A stretch of 64,000 nucleotides of DNA from Ferrovibrio sp965278975 (GTDB lineage: Bacteria > Pseudomonadota > Alphaproteobacteria > Ferrovibrionales > Ferrovibrionaceae): the NCBI RefSeq assembly GCF_965278975.1, contig NZ_OZ257126.1, forward strand, positions 2,914,001-2,978,000, in the 5' to 3' direction. Below are positions 18,630 through 26,427 of the stretch, one piece after another; positions within the stretch are counted from its first letter, which is position 1, and each line of letters opens with the position of its first letter. The notes beneath the pieces are model-generated. The model saw nothing but the letters and a program-made list of their open reading frames with translations, was not told the DNA's origin and searched no databases. Position numbers and translations under genes: made by a program.

Positions 18630-19016
18630 ATGCCAAATACCCATGCCCGCCGCCGCTCTCTTGCCGCCCTGCTGCTCGGCTGCGGCCTGCTGTCTGGCTG
18701 CGGCGCCACCGGTGCGTTGAACGAGCCTTACTTTATCACGGTGGAAAACCAGACGCTCGACCCGGCCTCGGCGCTGCCGCTGTTCTCGGTCTGCTACAAC
18801 GCGACCCTGCACAAGGCGCAGACGGTGCGGGGTCTGGTGGTGCAGCATTGTGCCAACCCGAAGCTGCTGGAGAACCGCAGCGACCTGGATCACTGCTCGC
18901 TGGCAGCGCCGGTGCGCGTCACCTATGCCTGCACGGCGATCAGCCGCACGGCGGCGGAATCCCGGCCCAACCTGTCCACCGAAACCAGCAATTTCAGCTC
19001 TGGCCTGGTGTTTTAA
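18630..19016 (+). CDS. Unknown lipoprotein
   Basis: A 128-residue protein with a lipoprotein signal: basic RRR, hydrophobic LAALLLGCGLL and lipobox LLSGC at about residues 18-22. The mature part has several cysteines (FSVCYN, VQHCANP, DHCSLA, TYACTA), possibly two disulfides in the periplasm. The start at 18630 is chosen because it places the signal peptide at the N terminus; an ATG 12 codons upstream does not. It is divergent from the aminotransferase gene and converges on ugpC. No family recognised. Confidence 0.72.
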   Translation: MPNTHARRRSLAALLLGCGLLSGCGATGALNEPYFITVENQTLDPASALPLFSVCYNATLHKAQTVRGLVVQHCANPKLLENRSDLDHCSLAAPVRVTYACTAISRTAAESRPNLSTETSNFSSGLVF

Positions 19017-19043
19017 AGCCAGCCTGAAAAAGCGCGTCGAGCC

Positions 19044-20129
19044 TCAGGCGCCACGGCGCTTGCCGGTTTCCTTGTCGAAGAGATGCAGCTGGCTGCTGTC
19101 GACGTTGAGTATCGGCTGGCTGTTGTCGTGATAGCCGGCATTGCTCGGCACGCGCGCCACCACGTCTTCGCCACCGATCTTGCCATGCAGCAGCGTATCG
19201 GCGCCCAGTTCTTCGGCCACATCTACTTTCAGGCTGAGGCGGCCGGCGGCCGGCGCACCGCTGTCGCCGGGGCGTACCAGCAGCATATGCTCCGGGCGCA
19301 AACCCAGCGTATAGGCGCCGGCAGGCGCATTGGCATAGGCCGCAGGCAGCGACAACCGGCTGCCATCCTGCAACTGCGCCACGCCGCCAGCCACCTGGCA
19401 GCTCAGGAAGTTCATCGGCGGGCTGCCGATGAAGCCGCCGACATAGGTGGTTGCCGGGGTGGTGTAGACCTCGGCCGGCGTGCCGATCTGCTCGGCGCGG
19501 CCCTGGTTCATCACGATCAGGCGGTCGGCCAGCGTCATCGCCTCCACCTGGTCATGGGTGACATAGACCGAGGTGACGCCAAGCTGCTGATGCAGCCGCT
19601 TGATCTCCAGCCGCATCTGCACGCGCAGCTTGGCATCCAGGTTGGAAAGCGGTTCGTCGAACAGGAACACGCTCGGCTCGCGCACGATGGCACGGCCCAT
19701 GGCAACGCGCTGGCGCTGGCCGCCGGAAAGTTCACGCGGACGGCGCTGCAGATAAGGCTGCAATTGCAGGATTTCCGCGGCGCGGGCAACACGCTTGGCG
19801 ATTTCTTCCTTGCTCATGCCACGGATGCGCAGGCCGTAGGACATATTCTCATACACGCTCATATGCGGGTAGAGCGCGTAGTTCTGGAACACCATGGCGA
19901 TGTCGCGGTCGGCCGGTTCGACATCGTTGACCACCCGATCACCGATGCTGATGGTGCCATCGGTGATCGCTTCCAGGCCGGCAATCATGCGCAGCAAGGT
20001 GGACTTGCCGCAGCCCGAGGGGCCAACGATGACGATGAATTCACCATCCTTGATCTCCATGTCGACGCCATGGATGACCCGGAGCGAGCCGTAATTCTTC
20101 TTAACGCTGTTGAGCGTCACCTTTGCCAT
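19044..20129 (-). CDS. ugpC: sn-Glycerol-3-phosphate ABC importer ATPase UgpC
   Basis: ATP-binding subunit of the Ugp importer, belonging to the MalK-type sugar ATPases. 361 residues. Walker A GPSGCGKST near residue 37, Q-loop FQNYALYPHMSV near 82, signature LSGGQRQRVAMGRA near 135, Walker B VFLFDEPLSNLDA near 155 and the H-loop THD near 192. A C-terminal regulatory TOBE/OB domain (about 240-355) is present. Last gene of ugpBAEC, 6 bp after ugpE. Confidence 0.93.
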   Translation of the reverse strand: MAKVTLNSVKKNYGSLRVIHGVDMEIKDGEFIVIVGPSGCGKSTLLRMIAGLEAITDGTISIGDRVVNDVEPADRDIAMVFQNYALYPHMSVYENMSYGLRIRGMSKEEIAKRVARAAEILQLQPYLQRRPRELSGGQRQRVAMGRAIVREPSVFLFDEPLSNLDAKLRVQMRLEIKRLHQQLGVTSVYVTHDQVEAMTLADRLIVMNQGRAEQIGTPAEVYTTPATTYVGGFIGSPPMNFLSCQVAGGVAQLQDGSRLSLPAAYANAPAGAYTLGLRPEHMLLVRPGDSGAPAAGRLSLKVDVAEELGADTLLHGKIGGEDVVARVPSNAGYHDNSQPILNVDSSQLHLFDKETGKRRGA

Positions 20130-20135
20130 GGCGGC

Positions 20136-20993
20136 TTACTTCTCCGTTTCCACAAGTCCCTTGACGAACCAGCGTTGCATCAGCACCACCACCGCCACCG
20201 GCGGCAACAGCGCCAGCACAACCATGCCCATGATCACCGGCCATTCCAGGAAGGCATCGGGTGCGCGCACCAAGCGGCCAATGGCCAGCACGATGGTCTG
20301 GTAATTCGCATCGGATGCGATCAGCAACGGCCACAGATACTGGTTCCAGCCATAGATGAACTGGATCACGAACATCGCCGCGATGCTGGTGCGGGCCAGC
20401 GGCACCAGCACATCCCAGAAGAAGCGCATTGGGCCGGCACCATCGATGCGGGCCGCTTCCACCAGTTCGTCCGGCACGGTCATGAAGAACTGGCGGAACA
20501 GGAAGGTGGCGGTGGCGGAGGCGATCAGCGGCAGCACCAGACCGGTATAGGTATCCAGCAAGCCGAGATCGGCAACGATCTTGTAGGTGGGAATGATGCG
20601 CACTTCGACCGGCAGCATCAGGGTGATGAAGATCATCCAGAAGAAGAAATTCTTCAGCGGGAAGCGGAAATAGACGATGGCGAAGGCGGAAAGCAGCGAG
20701 ATGATGATCTTGCCGACGGCAATGCTCACCGCCATCAACAGGCTGTTGGCCATCAGCAGCAGCGCCGGCGTGCCGCCGGAAACGCCAACGAGCTGCGGAC
20801 CCTCGAACAGCGCCTGCGCGGTGTTCTTGAAGAACTCCGCGCCCGGCAGCATCGGCATCGGCGATTGCGCCAGGTCGGGGATGGTATGGGATGCGGCAAT
20901 GATCGCCAGGTAGATCGGGAAGGCGACGATCAGGCCCACCAGGGTCAGCGTGGCATGGCTGATGAAATCGGCAACGGGGCGGCGCTCGATCAT
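20136..20993 (-). CDS. ugpE: sn-Glycerol-3-phosphate ABC importer permease UgpE
   Basis: A 285-residue inner-membrane permease with six predicted helices and the EAA loop EAARIDGAGPMRFFWDVLVPLART near residue 180, which contacts the ATPase. Periplasmic FFKNTAQALFEG near residue 55 is typical of UgpE. Its ATG overlaps the end of ugpA by one base, so the two permease subunits are translationally coupled. Confidence 0.92.
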   Translation of the reverse strand: MIERRPVADFISHATLTLVGLIVAFPIYLAIIAASHTIPDLAQSPMPMLPGAEFFKNTAQALFEGPQLVGVSGGTPALLLMANSLLMAVSIAVGKIIISLLSAFAIVYFRFPLKNFFFWMIFITLMLPVEVRIIPTYKIVADLGLLDTYTGLVLPLIASATATFLFRQFFMTVPDELVEAARIDGAGPMRFFWDVLVPLARTSIAAMFVIQFIYGWNQYLWPLLIASDANYQTIVLAIGRLVRAPDAFLEWPVIMGMVVLALLPPVAVVVLMQRWFVKGLVETEK

Positions 20994-21874
20994 CAGTAAT
21001 GCACCTTGCGCTCGATGTAGCGGAACTGCAGCACGGTGAGGCAGATCACGATCAGCATCAGCACCACGGACTGCGCCGAGGAGCCGCCAAGATCCTGCGC
21101 CTCGAAGCCGTCATACCACACCTTGTAGACCAGGATTTCAGTTGCTTTGGCCGGGCCGCCGCGCGTGGTGGCGTGCACTACGCCGAAAGTTTCGAAGAAG
21201 GCATAAACCACGTTCACCACCACCAGGAAGAACAGGGTGGGGGAGAGCAGCGGGAAGATGATGGTCCAGAACCGCCGGGTCGGGCTAGCACCGTCGATCG
21301 CGGCGGCCTCAATGAGCGATTTCGGAATCGATTGCAGGCCGGCAAGGAAGAACAGGAAATTGTAGCTGATCTGCTTCCAGGTGGCGGCGATTACCACCAC
21401 CGTCATGGCCTGGCCGGAATTGATCAGGAAGTTCCAGTCATAGCCCATCTGCTTCAGCACATAGGCGACAATGCCTTGGCCCGGCAGGAACACGAAGCTC
21501 CACAGCGCGCCGGCGGCGGCCGGTGCCACGGCATAGGGCCAGATCAGGATGGTCTTGTAGGCCATGGCGCCGCGGATGATGCGGTCGGCCATCACGGCGA
21601 GCAGCAGCGAGACGCTCAAGCCGATGGAGGTCACCAGCAGGCTGAACACCGCCGTGACCTTGAAGGAATTCAGGTAATAGTCGTCTTCCAGCAGGTTGAG
21701 GAAATTCTCCATGCCCACGAACTGGCTGGACGTGCCGAAAGCATCCTCGCGCAGTACCGACTGCACAACAGCCTGGCCGGCGGGCCAGAAGAAAAACACA
21801 ATAGTGATCGCGATCTGCGGCGACAGCAGCAGATAGGGCAGCAGCTTATGCTTGAAGACGACGCGCTTTTCCAT
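20993..21874 (-). CDS. ugpA: sn-Glycerol-3-phosphate ABC importer permease UgpA
   Basis: A 293-residue permease subunit. FKHKLLPYLLLSPQIAIT at the N terminus, the motif FFWPAGQAVVQS near residue 28 and the EAA loop EAAAIDGASPTRRFWTIIFPLLS near 190 are characteristic. It pairs with UgpE to form the membrane channel. It is separated from ugpB by 82 bp that contain a terminator-like hairpin, which should lower its expression relative to the binding protein. Confidence 0.93.
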   Translation of the reverse strand: MEKRVVFKHKLLPYLLLSPQIAITIVFFFWPAGQAVVQSVLREDAFGTSSQFVGMENFLNLLEDDYYLNSFKVTAVFSLLVTSIGLSVSLLLAVMADRIIRGAMAYKTILIWPYAVAPAAAGALWSFVFLPGQGIVAYVLKQMGYDWNFLINSGQAMTVVVIAATWKQISYNFLFFLAGLQSIPKSLIEAAAIDGASPTRRFWTIIFPLLSPTLFFLVVVNVVYAFFETFGVVHATTRGGPAKATEILVYKVWYDGFEAQDLGGSSAQSVVLMLIVICLTVLQFRYIERKVHY

Positions 21875-21903
21875 TGCTCGCGATTCTCTAGATTTGCCTC
21901 AAG

Positions 21904-21939
21904 AAAAGGCCCGCGCCTGACAAAGTCAAGACGCGGGCC
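21904..21939 (-). terminator. Attenuating hairpin between ugpB and ugpA
   Basis: Read on the minus strand, GGCCCGCG (21939-21932) pairs perfectly with CGCGGGCC (21915-21908) around a 16-nt loop, followed at once by TTTT and then CTT. Its position between the binding-protein and permease genes suits partial termination that yields excess UgpB, a familiar arrangement in binding-protein-dependent importers. Confidence 0.65.
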
Positions 21940-21956
21940 GATCCTGTTACGGGCGC

Positions 21957-23321
21957 TTAGGAGCGCTTGTTGTCACGCTCGAACTGGCGCAGCAGGCGGT
22001 TGCCGCGCTCGACGGCGGTATCAAGCGCTTCCTTCGGCGACTTCTTGCCCGACCAGACCGCTTCCAGCTCTTCGTCCATCACGTCGCGGATCTGGACGAA
22101 GTTGCCAAGACGCAGGCCCTTCGAGTTGGCCGTCGGCGGCTTCAGCATCATCTGCTGCACCGAGGTGTCGGTACCCGGGTTGGCGGCGTAGAAGCCCTGG
22201 GCCTTGGTGGCTTCGTAGGACATCGGGGTGATCGGCAGATAGCCGGTCGCCTTATGCCATGCCACCTGGCTTTCGGTCGCGGCCAGGTAATCGAAGAACT
22301 GGGCAACGCCCTTGTATTCTTCGGTCTTATGCTTGGCCAGCACCCACAGCGAGGCACCGCCGATGATCGAGTTCTGCGGCGCGCCGGCCACGTCGCTGTA
22401 GTAAGGCAGCATCGAGATGCCCCACTTGAACTTGGCGCCGCGGGCAAAGGTGGCGTAGCCAGCCGAGCTTTCCATATGGATGGCGCACTCGCCCGAGACG
22501 AACTTGGCGTTCGGCTCGTTCTTGCGGCCGCCATAGGTCATCAGGCCTTCCTTCATCCAGGTGGAAAGCTGGGTGATGTGGCGCACATGCAGCGGGCTGT
22601 TGAACTGCAGCTGGGTGTCGAAGCCATCGAAGCCATTCGACTTGCTGGCGAACGGCACGTTGTGCAGGGCCGAGAAGTTCTCCAGCTGAATCCAGGTCTG
22701 CCAATTGGACTGGAACGGGCAGGTGGAGCCGGAAGCCTTCAGCTTGCGGACCACGCCATCCATTTCCTGCCAGGTCTTCGGCGGCTGGTTCGGGTTCAGG
22801 CCGGCCTTCTCGAAGGCGTCCTTGTTGTAATACATCACCGGGGTGGAGGAATTGAACGGGAAGGACAGCATGCGGCCGTCCGAGGTGCTGTAGTAGCCCG
22901 TCACTGCCGAGATGTAGGAACCCGGATCGAACTTGTAGCCGTTCTGGGCCATCAGCTCATAGACCGGCTTGATGGCGGCGCGCGAGGCCATCATGGTGCC
23001 GGTGCCGACTTCGAACACCTGCACGACATGCGGGCCCTTGCCGGCGCGGAAGGCGGCCATGGCGGCGGTCAGGGTCTCAGGGTAGCTGCCCTTGTTGACC
23101 GCAACGATCTTGTACTTGTCCTGGCCCTTGTTGAAGCCGTCGGCAACCTCGTTGACGCGGTCATTCAGCGCGCCGGTCATGGCATGCCACCACTGCAGCT
23201 CGATGCGGTTATCCTTGGCCTGCGCCAGGGCGGCGGAGGAGGAGGCAATCAGCGCGGTGCCGGCAAGCAGCGTCAGCGCCAGGCGCGCGCCAAAGCCAAC
23301 AGAAGTCCCTGTGGTTTTCAT
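21957..23321 (-). CDS. ugpB: sn-Glycerol-3-phosphate-binding protein UgpB
   Basis: A 454-residue periplasmic solute-binding protein that captures glycerol-3-phosphate (and glycerophosphodiesters in relatives) for UgpAEC. A Sec signal peptide precedes ALAQAKDN near residue 35, and the mature start IELQWWHAMTGALNDRVNE is diagnostic. ATG 23321 is chosen because GGAGA lies 8 nt upstream and the signal peptide begins there; the frame stays open far upstream but only as a shadow of the divergent gene. First gene of the operon, under a Pho box. Confidence 0.94.
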   Translation of the reverse strand: MKTTGTSVGFGARLALTLLAGTALIASSSAALAQAKDNRIELQWWHAMTGALNDRVNEVADGFNKGQDKYKIVAVNKGSYPETLTAAMAAFRAGKGPHVVQVFEVGTGTMMASRAAIKPVYELMAQNGYKFDPGSYISAVTGYYSTSDGRMLSFPFNSSTPVMYYNKDAFEKAGLNPNQPPKTWQEMDGVVRKLKASGSTCPFQSNWQTWIQLENFSALHNVPFASKSNGFDGFDTQLQFNSPLHVRHITQLSTWMKEGLMTYGGRKNEPNAKFVSGECAIHMESSAGYATFARGAKFKWGISMLPYYSDVAGAPQNSIIGGASLWVLAKHKTEEYKGVAQFFDYLAATESQVAWHKATGYLPITPMSYEATKAQGFYAANPGTDTSVQQMMLKPPTANSKGLRLGNFVQIRDVMDEELEAVWSGKKSPKEALDTAVERGNRLLRQFERDNKRS

Positions 23322-23369
23322 TATTCCGTCTCCAATGCTAAATTTCCCACCCTGTCGGGGGAGCCCGAC

Positions 23370-23426
23370 TTTATAGTTTTCATGCCGCGACGGTTCCGCG
23401 TCAGCATGGTTACAGTTATATGACAG
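23370..23426 (-). promoter_or_regulatory. Pho box and promoter of ugpBAEC
   Basis: On the minus strand, CTGTCATATAACTGTAAC (23426-23409) matches 17 of 18 positions of the PhoB consensus (two 7-bp units 11 bp apart). A third, weaker unit CTGACGC follows in phase (23404-23398). A -10-like TATAAA is at 23375-23370. This implies induction by PhoB under phosphate limitation, as in other bacteria with ugp. The box is only 10 bp from the divergent YgjP-like gene, whose expression it might also affect. Confidence 0.82.
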
Positions 23427-23435
23427 GGGCCGTCC

Positions 23436-24173
23436 GTGACCAAGGGTTATTCGCACACAATCGAGTGGGCCGCCGATCAGGTGGTGCTGGATGGACGCCC
23501 GTTTCCCTTTACGCTGCGTCGCGATGCGCGGGCCCGCCGTATGTTGCTGCGCGTCATGCCGCGCGATGGCGCCGTTGTGCTGGTGCTGCCGAAACGCGCC
23601 AGCCTGCAGGCCGGGCAGCAATTCATGGCGGAACAGGCCGGCTGGATCCTGGCGCGTCAGGCGGAACGGCCGCAATCCCCTCCGTGGGCAGATGGCGGCA
23701 GCCTGCCATTTCTCGGTGAAACGCTCACCATCCGGCACTGCCCACAGCAGCGGGCGCGCGGTGCGGTCTGGCGCGAGGGCGGGGAACTCCTGGTCGCCGG
23801 CCAGCCGGAGCATCTGCCAAGGCGGCTGCGCGACTGGCTCAAGAGCCGCGCGCGGGAGGAATTCGCCGCCCAGGCCCGCAGCCTGGCGGCCAGTGAAGGG
23901 CTGAGCCTCAGCCGCGTCACGGTGCGGGATACCTCCAGCCGCTGGGGCAGTTGTTCGGCTGGCGGCAACCTGTCCTTCTCCTGGCGCCTGATCATGGCGC
24001 CGCCGGGCATCGTGCGTTACATGGTGGCACACGAAGTGGCGCATCTGCGCCATATGGATCACGGCGATGCGTTCTGGCGGCTGGTGGCGCGCTTGAGCGG
24101 CGGCGATGCGGAAATGCGCGCCGCGCGGCACTGGCTCAAGCGCCATGGCGCGGCATTGCATCTGGTGGGGTAG
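23436..24173 (+). CDS. YgjP-like (DUF45/M48-superfamily) metallopeptidase
   Basis: A 245-residue zinc protease-like protein of the YgjP/DUF45 family. The catalytic HEVAHLRHMDHG (HExxH plus a third ligand histidine) is near residues 200-211. The conserved DTSSRWGSCSAGGNLSFSWRL just before it is the family hallmark, and the N-terminal LRRDARARRMLLRVMP is typical. No signal peptide, so it acts in the cytosol; substrates are unknown. The start is GTG 23436. The MFS gene follows after 10 bp. Confidence 0.87.
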   Translation: MTKGYSHTIEWAADQVVLDGRPFPFTLRRDARARRMLLRVMPRDGAVVLVLPKRASLQAGQQFMAEQAGWILARQAERPQSPPWADGGSLPFLGETLTIRHCPQQRARGAVWREGGELLVAGQPEHLPRRLRDWLKSRAREEFAAQARSLAASEGLSLSRVTVRDTSSRWGSCSAGGNLSFSWRLIMAPPGIVRYMVAHEVAHLRHMDHGDAFWRLVARLSGGDAEMRAARHWLKRHGAALHLVG

Positions 24174-24183
24174 GCGGAAGCGG

Positions 24184-25386
24184 ATGGCGAAACTGAACAA
24201 GGATTCGCTGGCGATGGTGGTGCTACTCGGCTGCATCACAGCGCTGGGCCCGCTTTCCACCGATATGTATCTCGCCTCGCTGCCGAGCCTGGCGCGTCTC
24301 TATCAGACCGATACGGCGACGGTGCAGCTTACGCTGTCTGCCTTCCTCGCCGGTTTCGCGGTGACGCAGCTTATTCATGGCCCGCTTTCCGACCGTTTCG
24401 GGCGCAAGCCGGTGCTGCTGGCCGGTGTTGCCATTTTCATCTTCGCCAGCATTGCCTGTGCGCTGTCGCCGAGCATCGAGGCGCTGATCGCCTGGCGTTT
24501 CGTGCAGGCCTGCGGCGCCTGTGCCGGCGTGGTGCTGGGCCGTGCCGTGGTGCGCGACCTGTTCGACCGCGAGCGCGCCGCCCGCATGATGTCGATGATC
24601 GCCATGGCGCTGGGCCTCACCCCGGCGGTGGCGCCGGTGCTGGGCGGCTTCCTGCACAGTTATATCGGCTGGCAGGCGAATTTCGTCGCCATGGCGCTGA
24701 TCGGCGTGTCGCTATGGCTGGCCATCGCCCTGCTGCTGGCGGAAAGCAACACCCGGCTTGATCCCACGGCCACGCAGCCGCTGCCGATGTTGCGCAATTT
24801 CGGCACGCTGCTGCGGCACCAGCGGTTCCGGGGCTATGTCGGCTGCATCGCCTTCTGCTATGGCGGCCTGTTCGCCTTCATTTCCGGGTCCAGCTTCGTG
24901 CTGATCGGCGTCTATGGCGTGCCGGAAATCACCTATGGTTTCTGCTTCGGCATGGTGGTGATCGGCTATATCACCGGGGCGCTGATCGGGGCGCGGCTCA
25001 CCGTGCGGCTGGGTGTCGACCGCATGCTCCAACTCGGTGTCGGGCTTTGCACCGGTGGCGGCCTGCTGATGCTGGCGCTGATCCTGTATTTCAATATTCA
25101 AGGCGGGCAGGGCCATTGGCTGGCCGTGGTGCTGCCGATGCTGCTCTACACGGCAGGCGTCGGCCTCACCATGCCGCAGGCCCAGGCCGGCGGCCTGCAG
25201 CCATTTCCGCAGATGGCGGGCTCTGCCGCTTCGCTGATGGGCTTCATGCAGATGACGGTGGCGGCCTGTGTCGGCATTTTTGTCGGCCATGCACTGGATG
25301 GCACGGCTCTGCCGCTGGCGGCCACTATCGCCGCCATGGGCGTGCTGAACGCATCATCCTACTGGCTGATCGTGCGGCGCAGCTAA
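24184..25386 (+). CDS. Bcr/CflA-family MFS drug exporter
   Basis: A 400-residue major facilitator with 12 predicted helices. The Bcr/CflA signature is present: GPLSTDMYLASLPSLA in helix 1 (about residues 22-37), GPLSDRFGRKPVLLAG in loop 2-3, and RFVQACGACAGVVLGRAVVRDLF near residue 105. These proton-driven exporters typically handle chloramphenicol-, bicyclomycin- or sulfonamide-like compounds; the actual substrate cannot be inferred. ATG 24184 lies behind AGGCGGAAG. It converges with the hydrolase gene, overlapping by 4 bp. Confidence 0.9.
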   Translation: MAKLNKDSLAMVVLLGCITALGPLSTDMYLASLPSLARLYQTDTATVQLTLSAFLAGFAVTQLIHGPLSDRFGRKPVLLAGVAIFIFASIACALSPSIEALIAWRFVQACGACAGVVLGRAVVRDLFDRERAARMMSMIAMALGLTPAVAPVLGGFLHSYIGWQANFVAMALIGVSLWLAIALLLAESNTRLDPTATQPLPMLRNFGTLLRHQRFRGYVGCIAFCYGGLFAFISGSSFVLIGVYGVPEITYGFCFGMVVIGYITGALIGARLTVRLGVDRMLQLGVGLCTGGGLLMLALILYFNIQGGQGHWLAVVLPMLLYTAGVGLTMPQAQAGGLQPFPQMAGSAASLMGFMQMTVAACVGIFVGHALDGTALPLAATIAAMGVLNASSYWLIVRRS

Positions 25387-26426
25387 TCGCTGCCCAGCGC
25401 CGGGCCGAGCCATTCGCTCAAAGCCCGCAGCATTTCTTCACCCACCGGGCCAGACATATCCGGCACTGCGCGGCTCTTGAAATTGTGGTTGAGCTGCGGG
25501 AACAGGCGCAGGCTGTGCGGCGCCGGGCCGCGCGCGGCAAAGGCATTGTCCAGCGCCGGGGCGTCGCGTTCAGCTGAAACCTGGGTATCGGCCTGGCCTT
25601 GCAGCACCAGGGCCGGACCGGCAAAGGCGCGGGCCAGATTGCCGGGATCAAGGCGCAGGAAAGCCTGCAGGAACGGGCCGGCATAGGCGGGGTAGAGCGG
25701 CGCCAGGCCACGCGGCATCTCGGCCGGCACCTGCCCGGTATTGATGATGGTATCCATGATGCGGCGGTTGGCCGCCAGCAAGGCCCGGCTCTGGTTGGCC
25801 GGGGCCTGCTGCTCAACCAGCAGCCGCTCAAGCTGTTCCGGGATCACCGCATCCATGCGCCGGCCCGGCGTGGCGGTCAGCACCAGGGCTGCCGGCGCAG
25901 GTTTTAACTGCGCTGCGGCCGAAAGCGCGATCATGCCGCCTTCGGAATGACCCAGCAGGCCGGTGCGGCCGCCGTCGATGCCGGGATGCTCGGCCAGGAA
26001 GCGGAAGGCGGCCATGGCATCGCCGACGAAATTTTCCCAGCGGAAGAAATCGGGATAGGCGGCTGCATCGGTGGGCAGGCTGGCATTGTTGGCATGCATG
26101 CCGCGCTTGTCGTAGCGCAACGTGGCGAAGCCCTGCACTGCCAGATACTCTGAAATCTGGCGCAGCAGATCGGAGCGGATCTGCGGCGGCTGGTTGCCGT
26201 CGCGGTCGGTGGGGCCGCTGCCCTGGATCAGCAGCAGCGCCGGCCAGCCCTTGGGCGGCTGCTGCCGACCTGCCGGCATCACCAGAGTGAGGGCCAGCGG
26301 CGTATTGCCAACGCCTTGCACGGTGCCTTGGAACACGGTTGCGGTCTCCGACGCGCGGGTCAGGCTGGCGCTCAGCAGCAGGGTAAGGGCGAAAGTGAGG
26401 CGGGCAAGCATACGCATGGCGGCCAT
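25383..26426 (-). CDS. Secreted alpha/beta hydrolase
   Basis: A 347-residue alpha/beta-hydrolase with a Sec signal peptide (LARLTFALTLLLSASLTRASE). The oxyanion region LIQGSGPTDRDGN near residue 68, the nucleophile elbow GHSEGG near residue 160 and a late histidine in LNHNF near 315 form a complete catalytic set. Similar proteins are periplasmic esterases of unknown substrate. ATG 26426 is preferred (AGG 8 nt upstream, 1 bp after the PBP1A stop); an ATG three codons on is possible. Co-transcribed with PBP1A, hinting at an envelope substrate. Confidence 0.8.
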   Translation of the reverse strand: MAAMRMLARLTFALTLLLSASLTRASETATVFQGTVQGVGNTPLALTLVMPAGRQQPPKGWPALLLIQGSGPTDRDGNQPPQIRSDLLRQISEYLAVQGFATLRYDKRGMHANNASLPTDAAAYPDFFRWENFVGDAMAAFRFLAEHPGIDGGRTGLLGHSEGGMIALSAAAQLKPAPAALVLTATPGRRMDAVIPEQLERLLVEQQAPANQSRALLAANRRIMDTIINTGQVPAEMPRGLAPLYPAYAGPFLQAFLRLDPGNLARAFAGPALVLQGQADTQVSAERDAPALDNAFAARGPAPHSLRLFPQLNHNFKSRAVPDMSGPVGEEMLRALSEWLGPALGSD

Positions 26427-26427
26427 G

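Noticed and set aside
19083..20999. A 638-codon open frame opposite ugpC and ugpE
   Set aside because: It is a shadow of two well-supported ABC transporter genes, rich in His/Gln/Ala/Arg and without domains.
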